A DNA stretch of 64,000 nucleotides from Acidimicrobiaceae bacterium (GTDB lineage: Bacteria; Actinomycetota; Acidimicrobiia; Acidimicrobiales; Aldehydirespiratoraceae): assembly GCA_026706815.1 (NCBI GenBank), contig JAPOYA010000057.1, positions 1-64,000 of the forward strand. Direction: 5' to 3'. A program made the translations under genes and the position numbers. Each line of letters begins with the position of its first letter. The stretch's first letter is position 1. A model generated the notes under the pieces. That model was not told the DNA's origin, ran no database searches, and saw only the letters and a program-made list of their open reading frames with translations. Below, piece by piece: positions 24,370-33,916 of the stretch.

Positions 24370-26175
24370 ATGAAATCCCTTACTAGGCCCACAATGTTCG
24401 CTCAGTTCATCGCGCTGCTTCTGGCGTTGTCGTTGGTCGCCGCCGCATGCGGCGGTGATGACGGCGACGACGCCACAGGCAACGACGGCGAGGTTGCTGT
24501 CGGTGACGATGGCGATGACGGCGACGATGGCGATGACGGAGATGCTCCGTCGACTACCGCAGCCCCCGTGGAAGAGGTGGTCGAAGGCAACGTGTGCATC
24601 GGCGATGCCTGCGATGAGCCGACCGGGGAGGATGAAACAGATCCCGAGCCTGTGAGGGGCGGGACCCTGCGAATCGCGGTAGAGGCCGAGACCGATGGCC
24701 TCAATCCTGCGGCCAACAACTTCGCGGTATCGGCCTACACCATGGGAAACACCATATTCGACCCGCTCTTCGCCATCGACAGAGACGGCAACTGGGTTCC
24801 TTTCCTGGCCGAGTCGGCGACGCCCATCGACGGCGGATCGTCCTGGCAGATAAAGGTCCGTGAGGGCATCACCTTCCACGACGGAACACCGCTCAACGCC
24901 GATGCGCTGATCGCCAACTTCGAGACGGCGATCACCGATCCGATCATCTCGCTGGCGATCGTGCCCAACTACCCGGCCGAGAACCGCTATGAGAAGATCG
25001 ACGATCTGACTGTTCAGTACAATCTGATCCGCCCGTCCGCCCATTTCCCGCTCAATCTGTCTTCCCAGTTGGGCATGATGGGCTCACCGGACTGGCTGGC
25101 GGCAGCGGCTGAAGACGACAGCCTCAACCAGATGCCCGTCGGAACGGGACCGTTCATGATCGAGAGCCGCAACCAGGACGTGTCCACGAAGGTGGTCAGG
25201 AACCCCGACTACTGGCGCGGCACCGACGACATCCATCTCGACGCCATCGAGTTCTTCATCACCACCGACACAGCGCTCGCAGCCGAGCAGGTCGCAGCGG
25301 GTGAGCTCGACCTCGTGGTCACCACCAACGCGGACGCGACGCTCACCCTGCGCGACGCCGAGAGCGTGTCCACGTTCGAGAACCTCTACTCCGGCGAAGA
25401 CTTCATCATGTTGAACACCAAAGCCGTGCCGACCGACGACATCCGCGTCCGCCAGGCGTTGACTTTCGCCACCGACCGACAGGCGTACCACGACCTGATC
25501 GGACAGGGCACCAAGCCGCTGGCCGATTCGATGTACCACCCGGATCTCATCTGGAACAACCCCGACGTCGTCCAGGAGGGCAACATGGCTGACAGGGCTG
25601 GGCCGCTGGTGGACTCCTACTGCGCGGAGTTCCCGGACAACTGCAGCAACGGCAAGGTCAAGATCGAACTCCAGTTCTCAGGACCCTCAACGCTTCAAAC
25701 TCGGATCATGGATCTCCTCAGCGCCGGCTGGGAGCCGTACTTCGAGGTCGAGCGTCAGCAGCTCCCACAGGATCAGCACATCCTGCAGACCGCAATCGGC
25801 CAGTTCCAAGTCGTGACCTGGCGCCAGTTCGGTGCTGTCGACCCCGACAACGAGGTTGTCTGGCTTCAGTGTGCAACCGCCACCGGCGGGATCACAATCA
25901 ACTGGGTCCGCTTGTGCAACGAGGAGCGCGATGCGCTGCTGTTCGAACAGCGTGCCATCTCAGACCTGGATCGCCGCGTGGAGATCATGCATGAGATCCA
26001 GGCCGAGATCAATTCGTCCTACTCCTACATCTTCCTGACCCATGCAAATTGGACCGTGGGCTTCCGCAACGCAGTCAAGAACATCTGCGGCCAGACCGGT
26101 CCTGACGGAGTTGTGCTGGTCTGCAACAATCAGGGACGCGGCTTCTATCACAACGTCTGGATCGACGAGGGCTGA
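24370..26175 (+). CDS. dppA: Oligopeptide-type ABC transporter solute-binding lipoprotein
   Basis: 601 residues. The signal peptide ends LVAAACGGDDG, a lipobox with Cys near residue 33. It is followed by a strongly acidic Gly/Asp linker of about 30 residues built from GDDGDDGDD repeats. The SBP_bac_5 domain starts at RGGTLRIAVEAETDGLNPAAN and includes FHDGTPLNADALIANFE and VRQALTFATDRQAYHDLI. GGAGGAG lies seven bases before the ATG at 24370. It binds peptide or another hydrophilic ligand outside the membrane and delivers it to the permease encoded downstream. Confidence 0.88.
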   Translation: MKSLTRPTMFAQFIALLLALSLVAAACGGDDGDDATGNDGEVAVGDDGDDGDDGDDGDAPSTTAAPVEEVVEGNVCIGDACDEPTGEDETDPEPVRGGTLRIAVEAETDGLNPAANNFAVSAYTMGNTIFDPLFAIDRDGNWVPFLAESATPIDGGSSWQIKVREGITFHDGTPLNADALIANFETAITDPIISLAIVPNYPAENRYEKIDDLTVQYNLIRPSAHFPLNLSSQLGMMGSPDWLAAAAEDDSLNQMPVGTGPFMIESRNQDVSTKVVRNPDYWRGTDDIHLDAIEFFITTDTALAAEQVAAGELDLVVTTNADATLTLRDAESVSTFENLYSGEDFIMLNTKAVPTDDIRVRQALTFATDRQAYHDLIGQGTKPLADSMYHPDLIWNNPDVVQEGNMADRAGPLVDSYCAEFPDNCSNGKVKIELQFSGPSTLQTRIMDLLSAGWEPYFEVERQQLPQDQHILQTAIGQFQVVTWRQFGAVDPDNEVVWLQCATATGGITINWVRLCNEERDALLFEQRAISDLDRRVEIMHEIQAEINSSYSYIFLTHANWTVGFRNAVKNICGQTGPDGVVLVCNNQGRGFYHNVWIDEG

Positions 26176-26230
26176 GGAGCCGAGCACCAGAGGAACGAGC
26201 ACCAGTTGACGCAGCTTCGGAGGACTTGAG

Positions 26231-27241
26231 ATGAAGCAGTTCATCCTCCGCCGAGTTGCGCAACTGGCGCTCGTGTTCTTCTCCGTCACCTTCCTGACGT
26301 TCGCCTCGTTGAACCTGGTCGGAGACCCGCTCTTCAACATCGTTGGAGTGATCTCCGGCATTCCCGACGAACAGTGCGAGGCGGTTGAGCGCGGTGAGAT
26401 GGAGGACACGCAGTCGTCGGGTCTGAACTTGGGAGACTGTGCCTTGATAGCGCAGGCGAAGGCTCAGAACAATCTCGACAAGAACGTCGTCGAGCGCTAT
26501 GGAATCTGGCTTTCTGACATGATGCGCGGGGACTTCGGCACTTCGTTCGTGAACGGCGATGAGATCTCAGACATCGTCAAGGAGCGTCTGCCGGTGACGA
26601 TCCGGCTGATCGTGCTCGCTCAGACAGTGGCGCTGGGCATTGCGATTCCCTGGGGAGTGGCCTCGGCCTATCGAGCCAATCGCGGCTTCGACAAAGCATC
26701 GACCATCGGGTCGTTCGGCCTCCTCTCCATCCCCAATTTCGCGCTGGGAGTGATCCTGCTCTACTTCTTCACGCTCCGCTGGCAGATCTTCCCCTCGAGG
26801 TACGAGAACGACGGCTGGTGGTCTGAACTGAAAGCCCTCACCCTCCCGGCCTTCACCTTGGGGCTCGGTCTGGCCGCCACCTATCAACGGTTGTTGCGCA
26901 CCGACCTGATCACGACGCTGCAGGACGACTTCATCCATATGGCCCGAGCGAAGGGCATGTCGGATCGGCACATCATGTACCGCCATGCGCTCCGGCCCTC
27001 CATGTTCTCGGTTATCACCGTGTTCGGGGTCAACACCGGTGCGCTGATCGGCGGGGCGCTGGTGGTCGAGCAGATTTTCTCGATTCCCGGCGTTGGAACG
27101 GAGTTGGTGGAAGCGGTGTTGCGCAATGACCCGCCTGTCGTCATCTCCTTGATCTCGGTTGTTGCAATCGGCTTCGTGCTGATCAATTTTTTCGTTGATC
27201 TCATGTACGGATATCTCGACCCGAGGGTAAGAACGTCGTGA
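26231..27241 (+). CDS. dppB: Oligopeptide-type ABC transporter permease, DppB-like
   Basis: 336 residues. The N-terminus MKQFILRRVAQLALVFFSVTFLTF is the standard first helix of the family. The EAA cytoplasmic loop is TTLQDDFIHMARAKGMSDRHIMYRHALRPS near residue 235. A moderately long extracytoplasmic loop (residues ~40-85, EQCEAVERGEMEDTQSS) follows helix 1. The gene lies 55 bases after dppA and overlaps dppC by four bases. Confidence 0.9.
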   Translation: MKQFILRRVAQLALVFFSVTFLTFASLNLVGDPLFNIVGVISGIPDEQCEAVERGEMEDTQSSGLNLGDCALIAQAKAQNNLDKNVVERYGIWLSDMMRGDFGTSFVNGDEISDIVKERLPVTIRLIVLAQTVALGIAIPWGVASAYRANRGFDKASTIGSFGLLSIPNFALGVILLYFFTLRWQIFPSRYENDGWWSELKALTLPAFTLGLGLAATYQRLLRTDLITTLQDDFIHMARAKGMSDRHIMYRHALRPSMFSVITVFGVNTGALIGGALVVEQIFSIPGVGTELVEAVLRNDPPVVISLISVVAIGFVLINFFVDLMYGYLDPRVRTS

Positions 27242-28131
27242 GTGAGACAGAGACGACCGGCGAGAGCAGCCATGTCGAAGCCGTCTTGATGGATGACGAC
27301 ATGGTCGATGCCGTCAAGAAGAAGCTCGGAGTCGGCTTCTGGATTGCGGTCGGGTGGCTGGGGTTGCTCGTCGCCACGGCGGTCCTCGCTCCCTTCCTCC
27401 CTTTCGATGATCCGGACAAATTGGCTTCCGGACCTGCTCGCACAGGGCCGTCGCTAGACAATTGGTTCGGGACCGACGCCCTCGGGCGCGACGTGTTCGC
27501 CAGAACCGTGTACGGCGCCCGCGTCTCTCTGGTGGTGGGCTTCATTGCGATCGTCTTCGGCATGGTCGTAGGCGGTTCACTCGGCATGATCGCGGGCTAC
27601 TTCCGCGGACGGGTCGATCAGCTCATCAGCTTCTTGTTCTTCACGCTTCTGTCGTTCCCCGGCTTGATCCTGGCCCTGCTGATCACCAGCACTTTCGACC
27701 GCACACTGCGCACAGTCAGCCTGACTCTTGGCGTGCTGGCGGTGGCGCCGGTCGGTCGGCTCGCACGAGCCGCCACTTTAGTGTTCGCGGAGCGCGAGTT
27801 CGTGCAGGCGGCCCGCGTGATCGGAGCGAGGCACTTTCGGATATTGACCAGGGAGCTGCTGCCGGTGGTGCTGATCCCGATGGCCGCATTGGCATTGCTG
27901 GGCATGGGTGTGGCGATCGTCGCTGAAGGTGGTTTGGCGTTTTTGCAGCTCTCGGTTGAGGACATCAGCTGGGGTGTGATCATCAACGACGGCCGCGGCA
28001 TTCGCGACCTGCAGGAGAACCCGCATGTCGCTTTGATGCCGATCGGGGTCATGTTCTTGACCATCCTGGCCCTCAACTTCGCAGGGGATCGTGTGCGCGA
28101 GTACTTCGACGTCCGCGAGACGGCGTTCTAG
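27238..28131 (+). CDS. dppC: Oligopeptide-type ABC transporter permease, DppC-like
   Basis: 297 residues. After a short acidic N-terminus, the first helix is FWIAVGWLGLLVATAVLAPFLP. Then comes the family motif WFGTDALGRDVFARTVYGARVSLVVG. The EAA loop is FAEREFVQAARVIGARHFRILTREL. Six predicted helices. It forms the heterodimeric channel with the DppB-like protein. The start is a GTG overlapping the end of dppB. Confidence 0.9.
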   Translation: MSETETTGESSHVEAVLMDDDMVDAVKKKLGVGFWIAVGWLGLLVATAVLAPFLPFDDPDKLASGPARTGPSLDNWFGTDALGRDVFARTVYGARVSLVVGFIAIVFGMVVGGSLGMIAGYFRGRVDQLISFLFFTLLSFPGLILALLITSTFDRTLRTVSLTLGVLAVAPVGRLARAATLVFAEREFVQAARVIGARHFRILTRELLPVVLIPMAALALLGMGVAIVAEGGLAFLQLSVEDISWGVIINDGRGIRDLQENPHVALMPIGVMFLTILALNFAGDRVREYFDVRETAF

Positions 28132-28139
28132 GAGAGATG

Positions 28140-29213
28140 ATGGCTGAGGCGTCCGCCGCAAACACACAGTTGCTGGTGCGCGACCTGACGGTGCGCTTCC
28201 CAACGACTCGGGGCACGGTTCAGGCTCTCAACGGCGTTACCTTCGACCTGGCCAGGGGTGCGTCGCTTGGAATCGTCGGTGAGTCGGGTTCGGGCAAGTC
28301 GGTCACGGCCAAGACTTTGATGAACCTGCTGCCCCGAACGGCGGAGGTCAGCGGGGATGTGATTTTCGAGGGCGAGGATGTTCGGCGACTCGCCCGGGAG
28401 GGCCGGGAGCATTTCTGGGGCGTCAAGATGACGATGGTCTTCCAAGATCCCATGACGTCTCTCAACCCGGTGAAGAAGTGTGGTGAGCAGATCGCTGAGA
28501 CGTTGCGCTATCACCTCAAGCGGGACAAGAAGACAGCTCTCGCTGAAGCCGAAGATCTGCTCGCTCAGGTCGGTATTCCCGAACCGGGAAAACGGGTCGA
28601 CCAGTACCCGCACGAATTGTCGGGCGGGCTGCGTCAACGGGTGGTCATCGCCATGGCACTGGCTTGCGAGCCCTCTCTGCTCATTGCCGACGAGCCCACG
28701 ACCGCGGTTGATGTGACTGTTCAGAAGCACCTGCTTGATTTGCTGGACAAGCTCCGTGAAGACCGAGGGATGTCGATGATCCTCATCACCCATGACCTGG
28801 GTGTGGCCCGAGGCCGTTGCGATGAGATCGCGGTGATGTACGCGGGGCGTCTGGTCGAGCGTTCGGCGCCCGAAACGCTCTTCAGCGATTCGCGTCATCC
28901 CTACACAGACGCGCTGCTGCGTTCGATTCCTCGAATCGATCAGCCGAGTCACACCCGGCTGGAACCGATCCCGGGACGACCGCCCGAACTCATCAATCCT
29001 CCGGAGCAGTGCGCCTATGCGCCGCGTTGTCGCTTCGCTCAGCCGGACTGCCTGGAGTCGATCCCCGATATCAGCGGTGTGGCCGGCATGCATGAGTTCG
29101 CCTGCTTCCACCCGGCCAACACGGACCGTGGGCGTGAAGCTCTGGCCGGCAACCTGGCTCAGGGCCGTACGGCTGCGGGCCTCGAAATATCAGGCGCGGG
29201 GGCTTCGAGCTGA
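28140..29213 (+). CDS. dppD: Oligopeptide-type ABC transporter ATP-binding protein, DppD-like
   Basis: 357 residues. Walker A is GESGSGKSVTAKTL, the signature is LSGGLRQRVVIAMAL, Walker B is SLLIADEPTTAVDVT, and the switch is ITHDLGV. The C-terminus contains the oligopeptide-transporter tail with the Cys-rich CAYAPRCRFAQPDC segment expected to bind an Fe-S cluster. The ATG at 28140 has GGAGA five bases upstream, and the ATG at 28137 is too close to it. The stop overlaps the next gene. Confidence 0.9.
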   Translation: MAEASAANTQLLVRDLTVRFPTTRGTVQALNGVTFDLARGASLGIVGESGSGKSVTAKTLMNLLPRTAEVSGDVIFEGEDVRRLAREGREHFWGVKMTMVFQDPMTSLNPVKKCGEQIAETLRYHLKRDKKTALAEAEDLLAQVGIPEPGKRVDQYPHELSGGLRQRVVIAMALACEPSLLIADEPTTAVDVTVQKHLLDLLDKLREDRGMSMILITHDLGVARGRCDEIAVMYAGRLVERSAPETLFSDSRHPYTDALLRSIPRIDQPSHTRLEPIPGRPPELINPPEQCAYAPRCRFAQPDCLESIPDISGVAGMHEFACFHPANTDRGREALAGNLAQGRTAAGLEISGAGASS

Positions 29214-30229
29214 TGGCCGGGTCAGGGCACGCCCCGCTGCGCGAGGACCTCGAAGTGCTGCTGACGGTTCGCGACCTTGAAGTCGAGTTCCCCGTCGGCA
29301 AGGGCGCTGTGGTCCACGCGGTGAGCGGTATCTCTTTCGATGTGGCTGAGGGCGAGACGCTCGGCATTGTGGGCGAGTCGGGCTGTGGCAAATCGACGGT
29401 CGCGAAGTCGATCATCCGTCTCAACGACATCAAGGGCGGCGCTGTCGACTATCAGGGAAACGATCTGGCCCGACTTGAGGGCGAGGAGTTGCGCCAGCTT
29501 CGGCCTGACCTGCAGATGATCTTTCAGGACCCGATCTCGTCTCTGAACCCGCGGCGCAAGATCCGCCAGGTGATCTCGGAGGGTCTTGCAGTTTGGGGGG
29601 ACGAGAAGGGCTCTTGGTCGCAGAGCCGGATCGAGGAACTGATGCTGTCGGTGGGTATTGATCCCAAGTTCGGTGAAAGGCGACCCCACCAATTCTCCGG
29701 CGGGCAGTGCCAACGAATCGGGATCGCTCGGGCGTTGGCCCTCGACCCCAAGGTCCTGATCTGCGACGAACCGGTGTCGGCACTTGATGTGTCGGTCCAG
29801 GCTCAGGTATTGAACCTGTTGGAGGACATGAAGAAGCGGTACGGGTTGACGCTGCTCTTCATCAGCCACGATCTCTCGGTGGTGAAGAACGTGTCCGACC
29901 GGATCATTGTCATGTACCTGGGCAAGGCATGCGAGATCGGCAACGCCAACGAGCTGTACGAGAATCCGCGACACCCCTACACGCGGGCTCTGCTGGCCGC
30001 GATTCCTGAGCCTGCGCCGACGGTCGACGTATCGGAGGGCGACATTTCCGGTGAACTTCCGTCACCGATCAACCCTCCGGCCGGTTGTCGTTTCAACACC
30101 CGCTGTTCCCACGCGACCGATGTCTGCTTCACCGACGAACCGGAGATGCAGCGGGTTGGCGACAGCGACCACTACCTGGCCTGTCACCACCCAGTTGCGG
30201 TGTCGATCAACGGGCAACAAGCTGTGTGA
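29213..30229 (+). CDS. dppF: Oligopeptide-type ABC transporter ATP-binding protein, DppF-like
   Basis: 338 residues. Walker A is GESGCGKSTVAKSI, the signature is FSGGQCQRIGIARAL, Walker B is VLICDEPVSALDVS, and the switch is ISHDLSV. The C-terminal family tail includes PPAGCRFNTRCSHATDVC. It pairs with the DppD-like ATPase and closes the operon dppABCDF. No terminator hairpin is obvious after the stop. Confidence 0.9.
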   Translation: MAGSGHAPLREDLEVLLTVRDLEVEFPVGKGAVVHAVSGISFDVAEGETLGIVGESGCGKSTVAKSIIRLNDIKGGAVDYQGNDLARLEGEELRQLRPDLQMIFQDPISSLNPRRKIRQVISEGLAVWGDEKGSWSQSRIEELMLSVGIDPKFGERRPHQFSGGQCQRIGIARALALDPKVLICDEPVSALDVSVQAQVLNLLEDMKKRYGLTLLFISHDLSVVKNVSDRIIVMYLGKACEIGNANELYENPRHPYTRALLAAIPEPAPTVDVSEGDISGELPSPINPPAGCRFNTRCSHATDVCFTDEPEMQRVGDSDHYLACHHPVAVSINGQQAV

Positions 30230-30236
30230 CCGCTAC

Positions 30237-30625
30237 TCAGCTGAGTGTCCAGACGGTGTCCGACGACATCGTTGAGGCCGCGGCGATGGTGGGTGCGGCT
30301 CTGCCTTCGTTGTGGAGTTTGGTGAGGTGGGCGACGACTGAACGGGCCGCAGGTCGGTGAAGTTCCTTTCGGACATCGGCGTAGAGCACCGCGACCATCT
30401 GTTTTGCTGAGGCTGGTCCCTCGGCTAGCTGGCCGAGGATTTGGGCTTCCCGGCGAAGGCGGTGGTTGAGCAACGCAGACACGTAGCGTTGCGGGTTGGT
30501 GACCGGCCCACCATGAGTCGGGTACAGGACTTCATCGCTGCGTCCATCAGTAGCTGCAATGACTTCAGGTAGTCGCTGACATCACCGTCGGGTGGAGGGA
30601 TGATCGTTGTCGACCAGCCCATCAC
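30237..30625 (-). pseudogene. Metallo-beta-lactamase-fold hydrolase, truncated and frameshifted
   Basis: The visible pieces are MGWSTTIIPPPDGDVSDYLKSL, then after a frame change near 30550 DEVLYPTHGGPVTNPQRYVSAL, then the winged-helix tail RREAQILGQLAEGPASAK with VVAHLTKLHNEGR. These match the C-terminal half of LACTB2-like MBL hydrolases. The N-terminal part with the HxHxDH zinc motif is absent upstream of 30625. The gene is therefore dead in two ways. Confidence 0.75.
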
Positions 30626-30841
30626 CCGGCCTCAGCTTACGCAGCAACTTCGCGGGTTGAGTTCGGCCCGCACGGCTGGCGACAACGATGGAGCCAACGA
30701 TCAGGAGAAATGATTGCATCTGGATGAACGATCGAAATATCTGATACGTTCTCCGAACCACATAGACTGGTGACCCTAGAAGGAGGCGTGTGAACGCTAG
30801 GTTCACTTGCGTTACGAGGCGTCTCGTATCCTGGCGAGCTG

Positions 30842-32086
30842 TTGTTGATGTTGATATTCCGGGAGAAATTGACGGATCCGAGAAATACTATTCGAGGCCC
30901 TACGCCCTTCCCTGCACCTCTCAGTAGGTTTTGGATTGGAGAAACTGTGGTTTCCGTTGTCGCTTTTGGTGCGGTGTGCGAGTTGGAGGATTTGACCGCT
31001 CCAGCGCGCAGGTCGACGCTAGACGCTCTGGGATACGTTGCTTCCAGAGACTTGGAGTCGGAGGTGCCTGCTCGACTCGCAACTCCAGAAGACGAGACAG
31101 CCGGCTCCTTTGCCACACGTGACACGTTGTTTCGTGATACGTTGTGCTCCTCTGCTTCGATGCTGAGACAGCGGCAAAGAACGGTTGAGTCCGGCGAACC
31201 CCATTTCTGCTTGGAGGAGTTCGCGGATCTCAGTGACGGTAGACGCGTGCTGTTGAAGGATGACCGTGGCTGGTCCGGTTGGCCTCAGAACTGCCTTTGG
31301 CCGCGGAACAGCCGTAAAGGCAAGTGGAAGACCTCGGTTGGACGAGCGCTGGCCAGAGAAGCAGTCTGGGTGCTTGGTCCGGACGAGGTTGACACAAACG
31401 AACTCTGGGAAGGGTGGACGATTGAATGCTTGGGGTTTCTGGGTGTCGAAATCGATCCGGCTTCTGTCCATGCAGCCCCTTTTATTGTCGAGTTCGGCCC
31501 TCGCGTTCAACATGAGTTTCGGCAACTGAGACATAGGTGGCGGAGGCAACTGAGTTCAGTGGTGGACCTGCGTTCGGGGTCTGGAAAGTGCGTAGACACC
31601 TTCGATGTTGTCACCTTTGGTGCTGTTTGTGAACTGGACTACTTGACCGATCCTGTTTACTGCCCGACCAGAAGCAGTGGCTTCGATTACCACGAGACGT
31701 TGTATCAGGCGGATTGGCCCGTTGGGAAACTGCAGTCACAACGTGATGAGATGACCGCGTGGGGTATGCGCGGATTTCGCGCGGAAGAGTTCGCGGATCT
31801 CAACGACGGTCGGCGTGTCGTTCTCAGGGACGGCCGCTGTTGGGATTTTTGGCCCCTCAACGAGTCTGATAGCATCTGGAGGTTTGCCAACGGGCGCGAG
31901 CTGACGCAACAGACCATTTCAATGCTTGAGCCGGTCGACAACGACGAGTGGTTTGAATCGACGCTGCAACGTTTGGAATCGGAGGGCGTCAGGGTAGACC
32001 CCGCTTCGGCTCACGCGGCACCGTTCAAGGTTGAGTTCGGACCCAACGTCAAAAATGAACTACACCGGCGCAAACCAACGAATTAG
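30842..32086 (+). CDS. Uncharacterised protein with two tandem ~190-residue repeats
   Basis: Up to 414 residues. Two halves align well. FGAVCELEDLT, EEFADLSDGRRVLLKD, VEIDPASVHAAPFIVEFGP in the first correspond to FGAVCELDYLT, EEFADLNDGRRVVLRD, VRVDPASAHAAPFKVEFGP in the second. The repeats begin near residues 41 and 252. There is no signal peptide or clear membrane segment. The start is uncertain: the frame begins with TTG codons, and a GTG at 30949 sits at the first repeat. AAGGAGG at 30779-30785 precedes a different, short frame. I recognise no family. Trp- and Asp-rich single domains of this kind are seen in immunity-like proteins, but that is a guess. Confidence 0.6.
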   Translation: MLMLIFREKLTDPRNTIRGPTPFPAPLSRFWIGETVVSVVAFGAVCELEDLTAPARRSTLDALGYVASRDLESEVPARLATPEDETAGSFATRDTLFRDTLCSSASMLRQRQRTVESGEPHFCLEEFADLSDGRRVLLKDDRGWSGWPQNCLWPRNSRKGKWKTSVGRALAREAVWVLGPDEVDTNELWEGWTIECLGFLGVEIDPASVHAAPFIVEFGPRVQHEFRQLRHRWRRQLSSVVDLRSGSGKCVDTFDVVTFGAVCELDYLTDPVYCPTRSSGFDYHETLYQADWPVGKLQSQRDEMTAWGMRGFRAEEFADLNDGRRVVLRDGRCWDFWPLNESDSIWRFANGRELTQQTISMLEPVDNDEWFESTLQRLESEGVRVDPASAHAAPFKVEFGPNVKNELHRRKPTN

Positions 32087-32122
32087 GCAAAAGCCGCGCC
32101 GTCGGGATGATCGCGGCTCGGC

Positions 32123-33916
32123 TCAGGTGGCGCACTCCGAATCGCCGACCACTGCTTCATACGGGCCTGCCTCGTCGAAGTCGGTGTAGAACTCGGGGTC
32201 GTCGTCATACGCCGGGAACTGATCAAGATCCTTGAGTCCCGCGGAAATGGCCCGCACTCCTCCTGAGCGTTCGATCCAGCCACGGAACGACTCGCCGACC
32301 GTGCGCTCGTTGTTGAATCGATGCACGACTCGCAGAGCGGCCTCGGCGGCGTTCTTGGCGGGGAGGCGCAGGGCTTTTGTGCCGAAGTGCGCCTGCTCCT
32401 GGCCGATGTAGCCCCCGAGCATCATCTGGTAGCCGGGCGCTGAGCGGCCATTGGCCCGGCGCTCGGCGCCGAAGAATCCGATGTCGGCTGCGTGATGCTG
32501 TCCACAAGAATTGGGACATCCGCTGATGTTGATGCGCAAGCCGGCCACTTCGGCGAGTCCATCGGATTCGAGGGCATCGCCGATTGCTTTGGCGAGTCCG
32601 CGGCTCTGGGTGACGGCGAGGTTGCAGGTGTCGGCGCCGGGGCAGGCCACCACGTCTCTGACCAATTCTGCGCCCGAACGGGCCATGTCCACGGCGAGCA
32701 GCCGCTCGTACAGACTCGGGAGCTGTGATTCGTCGAGCCCTCGGATGATGAGGTTCTGGCGGTTTGTCAGGCGGATGTCGGCTTCGAATTCACGGCTGAT
32801 TGCTGCAATAGCGCGGAACTGCTCGGCGGTTATGTCACCGAGTTGCGCCCAGGCATAGGCCGACGCCTGCCCAGAGGCGATACCCCGGACCACGTTGGCA
32901 CTGAACCATCGGTCATAGGGGGAGGCTCCACCGATGCTGACCGGCGTGCCCTGCCCGATTCTGGTGACCTTCGCCGTGGCGTCCAACCCTGCCGGCGCAT
33001 CGCCTCGGACCCGCACTTCGGTGGGGAGACCGCCCGGGTACGACGACGAGGCGAGCAGGAATTTGCGGATTGCCAGCACACGGCGCCGGACTTCGTCGAT
33101 CCCGAGCTGTTCGACTACCCATTTCATCCGGGCGCGGAGCTTGTTGTCTCGATTGCCGGTCTGATCGAAGACCCTGAGGATCGCTTCGAGTGTGGGCAGC
33201 AGTTCTTCTTTGCGGGTGAACTCTTCAACTGCCTGAGCGGGGAACGGCGTTGTCCCGAGTCCTCCGGCGACGAAGACTCGAAAACCTGCCTCGACGGTTC
33301 CGTCATCGAGCGTGCGGGTCGCGGCTATCACCCCGGCGTCGTTGAACATTGCCTGGCCGCAGTCGGTCTCGCAGCCAGAGAAGTTGATCTTGAATTTGCG
33401 AGGCAGTCTCTGGCTGAGCGGGTTGCGGACGAAGTGGCGGTAGGCCGCCTCCGCCCACGGCGTGATGTCGAGGTTCTCATGCGGGCAGGCACCAGCGAGA
33501 TGGCACCCCTGCACGTTGCGAACGGTGTCGCCGCAGGCCTCGCGGGTTGTCAGGCCGACCGCCGCGAGGTGGTCCAGCACTTCGGGAATCTGATCGAGTT
33601 GCACGAAATGGAATTGAAGGTTCTGTCTTGTGGTGATGTGAGCCCAGCCTCGGCTGTAGCGCTCGACAATGAACGCCAGCATCTCGAATTGTTCTGGGTC
33701 CATCGATCCGTAGGGAACTTTGACGCGGACCATCTGGTTGGTCCCGCCCTGTCTTTGGCCGTAGATTCCGTTGTTCAGCCGGAACACTCGGAACACGTCT
33801 TCTGAGATTTCGCCTGCCTCGTACTTGGCGAGGACGTCCCGGAATTTGTCGATGTCGGTCTGAATGTCAGGATCTACGGGCCGTGTTTCGACTGTGGCGG
33901 TTTCAAGGAGGGTCAT
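32123..33916 (-). CDS. sir: Assimilatory sulfite/nitrite reductase (siroheme, 4Fe-4S)
   Basis: 597 residues, two NiR_SIR half-repeats. The first has RVKVPYGSMDPEQFEMLAF and HITTRQNLQFHFVQL. The second carries the cluster cysteines Cys425 and Cys431 (ACPGADTC) and Cys467 and Cys471 (ISGCPNSCG). Six-electron reduction of sulfite to sulfide is most likely, because siroheme synthesis genes are fused in the operon and no nitrate genes are present. Nitrite reductase remains possible. It overlaps cobA by four bases. Confidence 0.85.
   Translation of the reverse strand: MTLLETATVETRPVDPDIQTDIDKFRDVLAKYEAGEISEDVFRVFRLNNGIYGQRQGGTNQMVRVKVPYGSMDPEQFEMLAFIVERYSRGWAHITTRQNLQFHFVQLDQIPEVLDHLAAVGLTTREACGDTVRNVQGCHLAGACPHENLDITPWAEAAYRHFVRNPLSQRLPRKFKINFSGCETDCGQAMFNDAGVIAATRTLDDGTVEAGFRVFVAGGLGTTPFPAQAVEEFTRKEELLPTLEAILRVFDQTGNRDNKLRARMKWVVEQLGIDEVRRRVLAIRKFLLASSSYPGGLPTEVRVRGDAPAGLDATAKVTRIGQGTPVSIGGASPYDRWFSANVVRGIASGQASAYAWAQLGDITAEQFRAIAAISREFEADIRLTNRQNLIIRGLDESQLPSLYERLLAVDMARSGAELVRDVVACPGADTCNLAVTQSRGLAKAIGDALESDGLAEVAGLRINISGCPNSCGQHHAADIGFFGAERRANGRSAPGYQMMLGGYIGQEQAHFGTKALRLPAKNAAEAALRVVHRFNNERTVGESFRGWIERSGGVRAISAGLKDLDQFPAYDDDPEFYTDFDEAGPYEAVVGDSECAT

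Noticed and set aside
24490-24545. GATGACGGCGATGACGG-type short repeats, considered as a CRISPR-like array
   Set aside because: They encode the Gly/Asp linker of the DppA-like lipoprotein in frame. There are no spacers.
30790-30927. 46-codon frame with an AAGGAGG just upstream of the duplicated-domain gene
   Set aside because: The spacing to the GTG is only three bases, the frame differs from the main gene, and no conserved sequence is visible. It may mark a frameshifted 5' end but cannot be shown.
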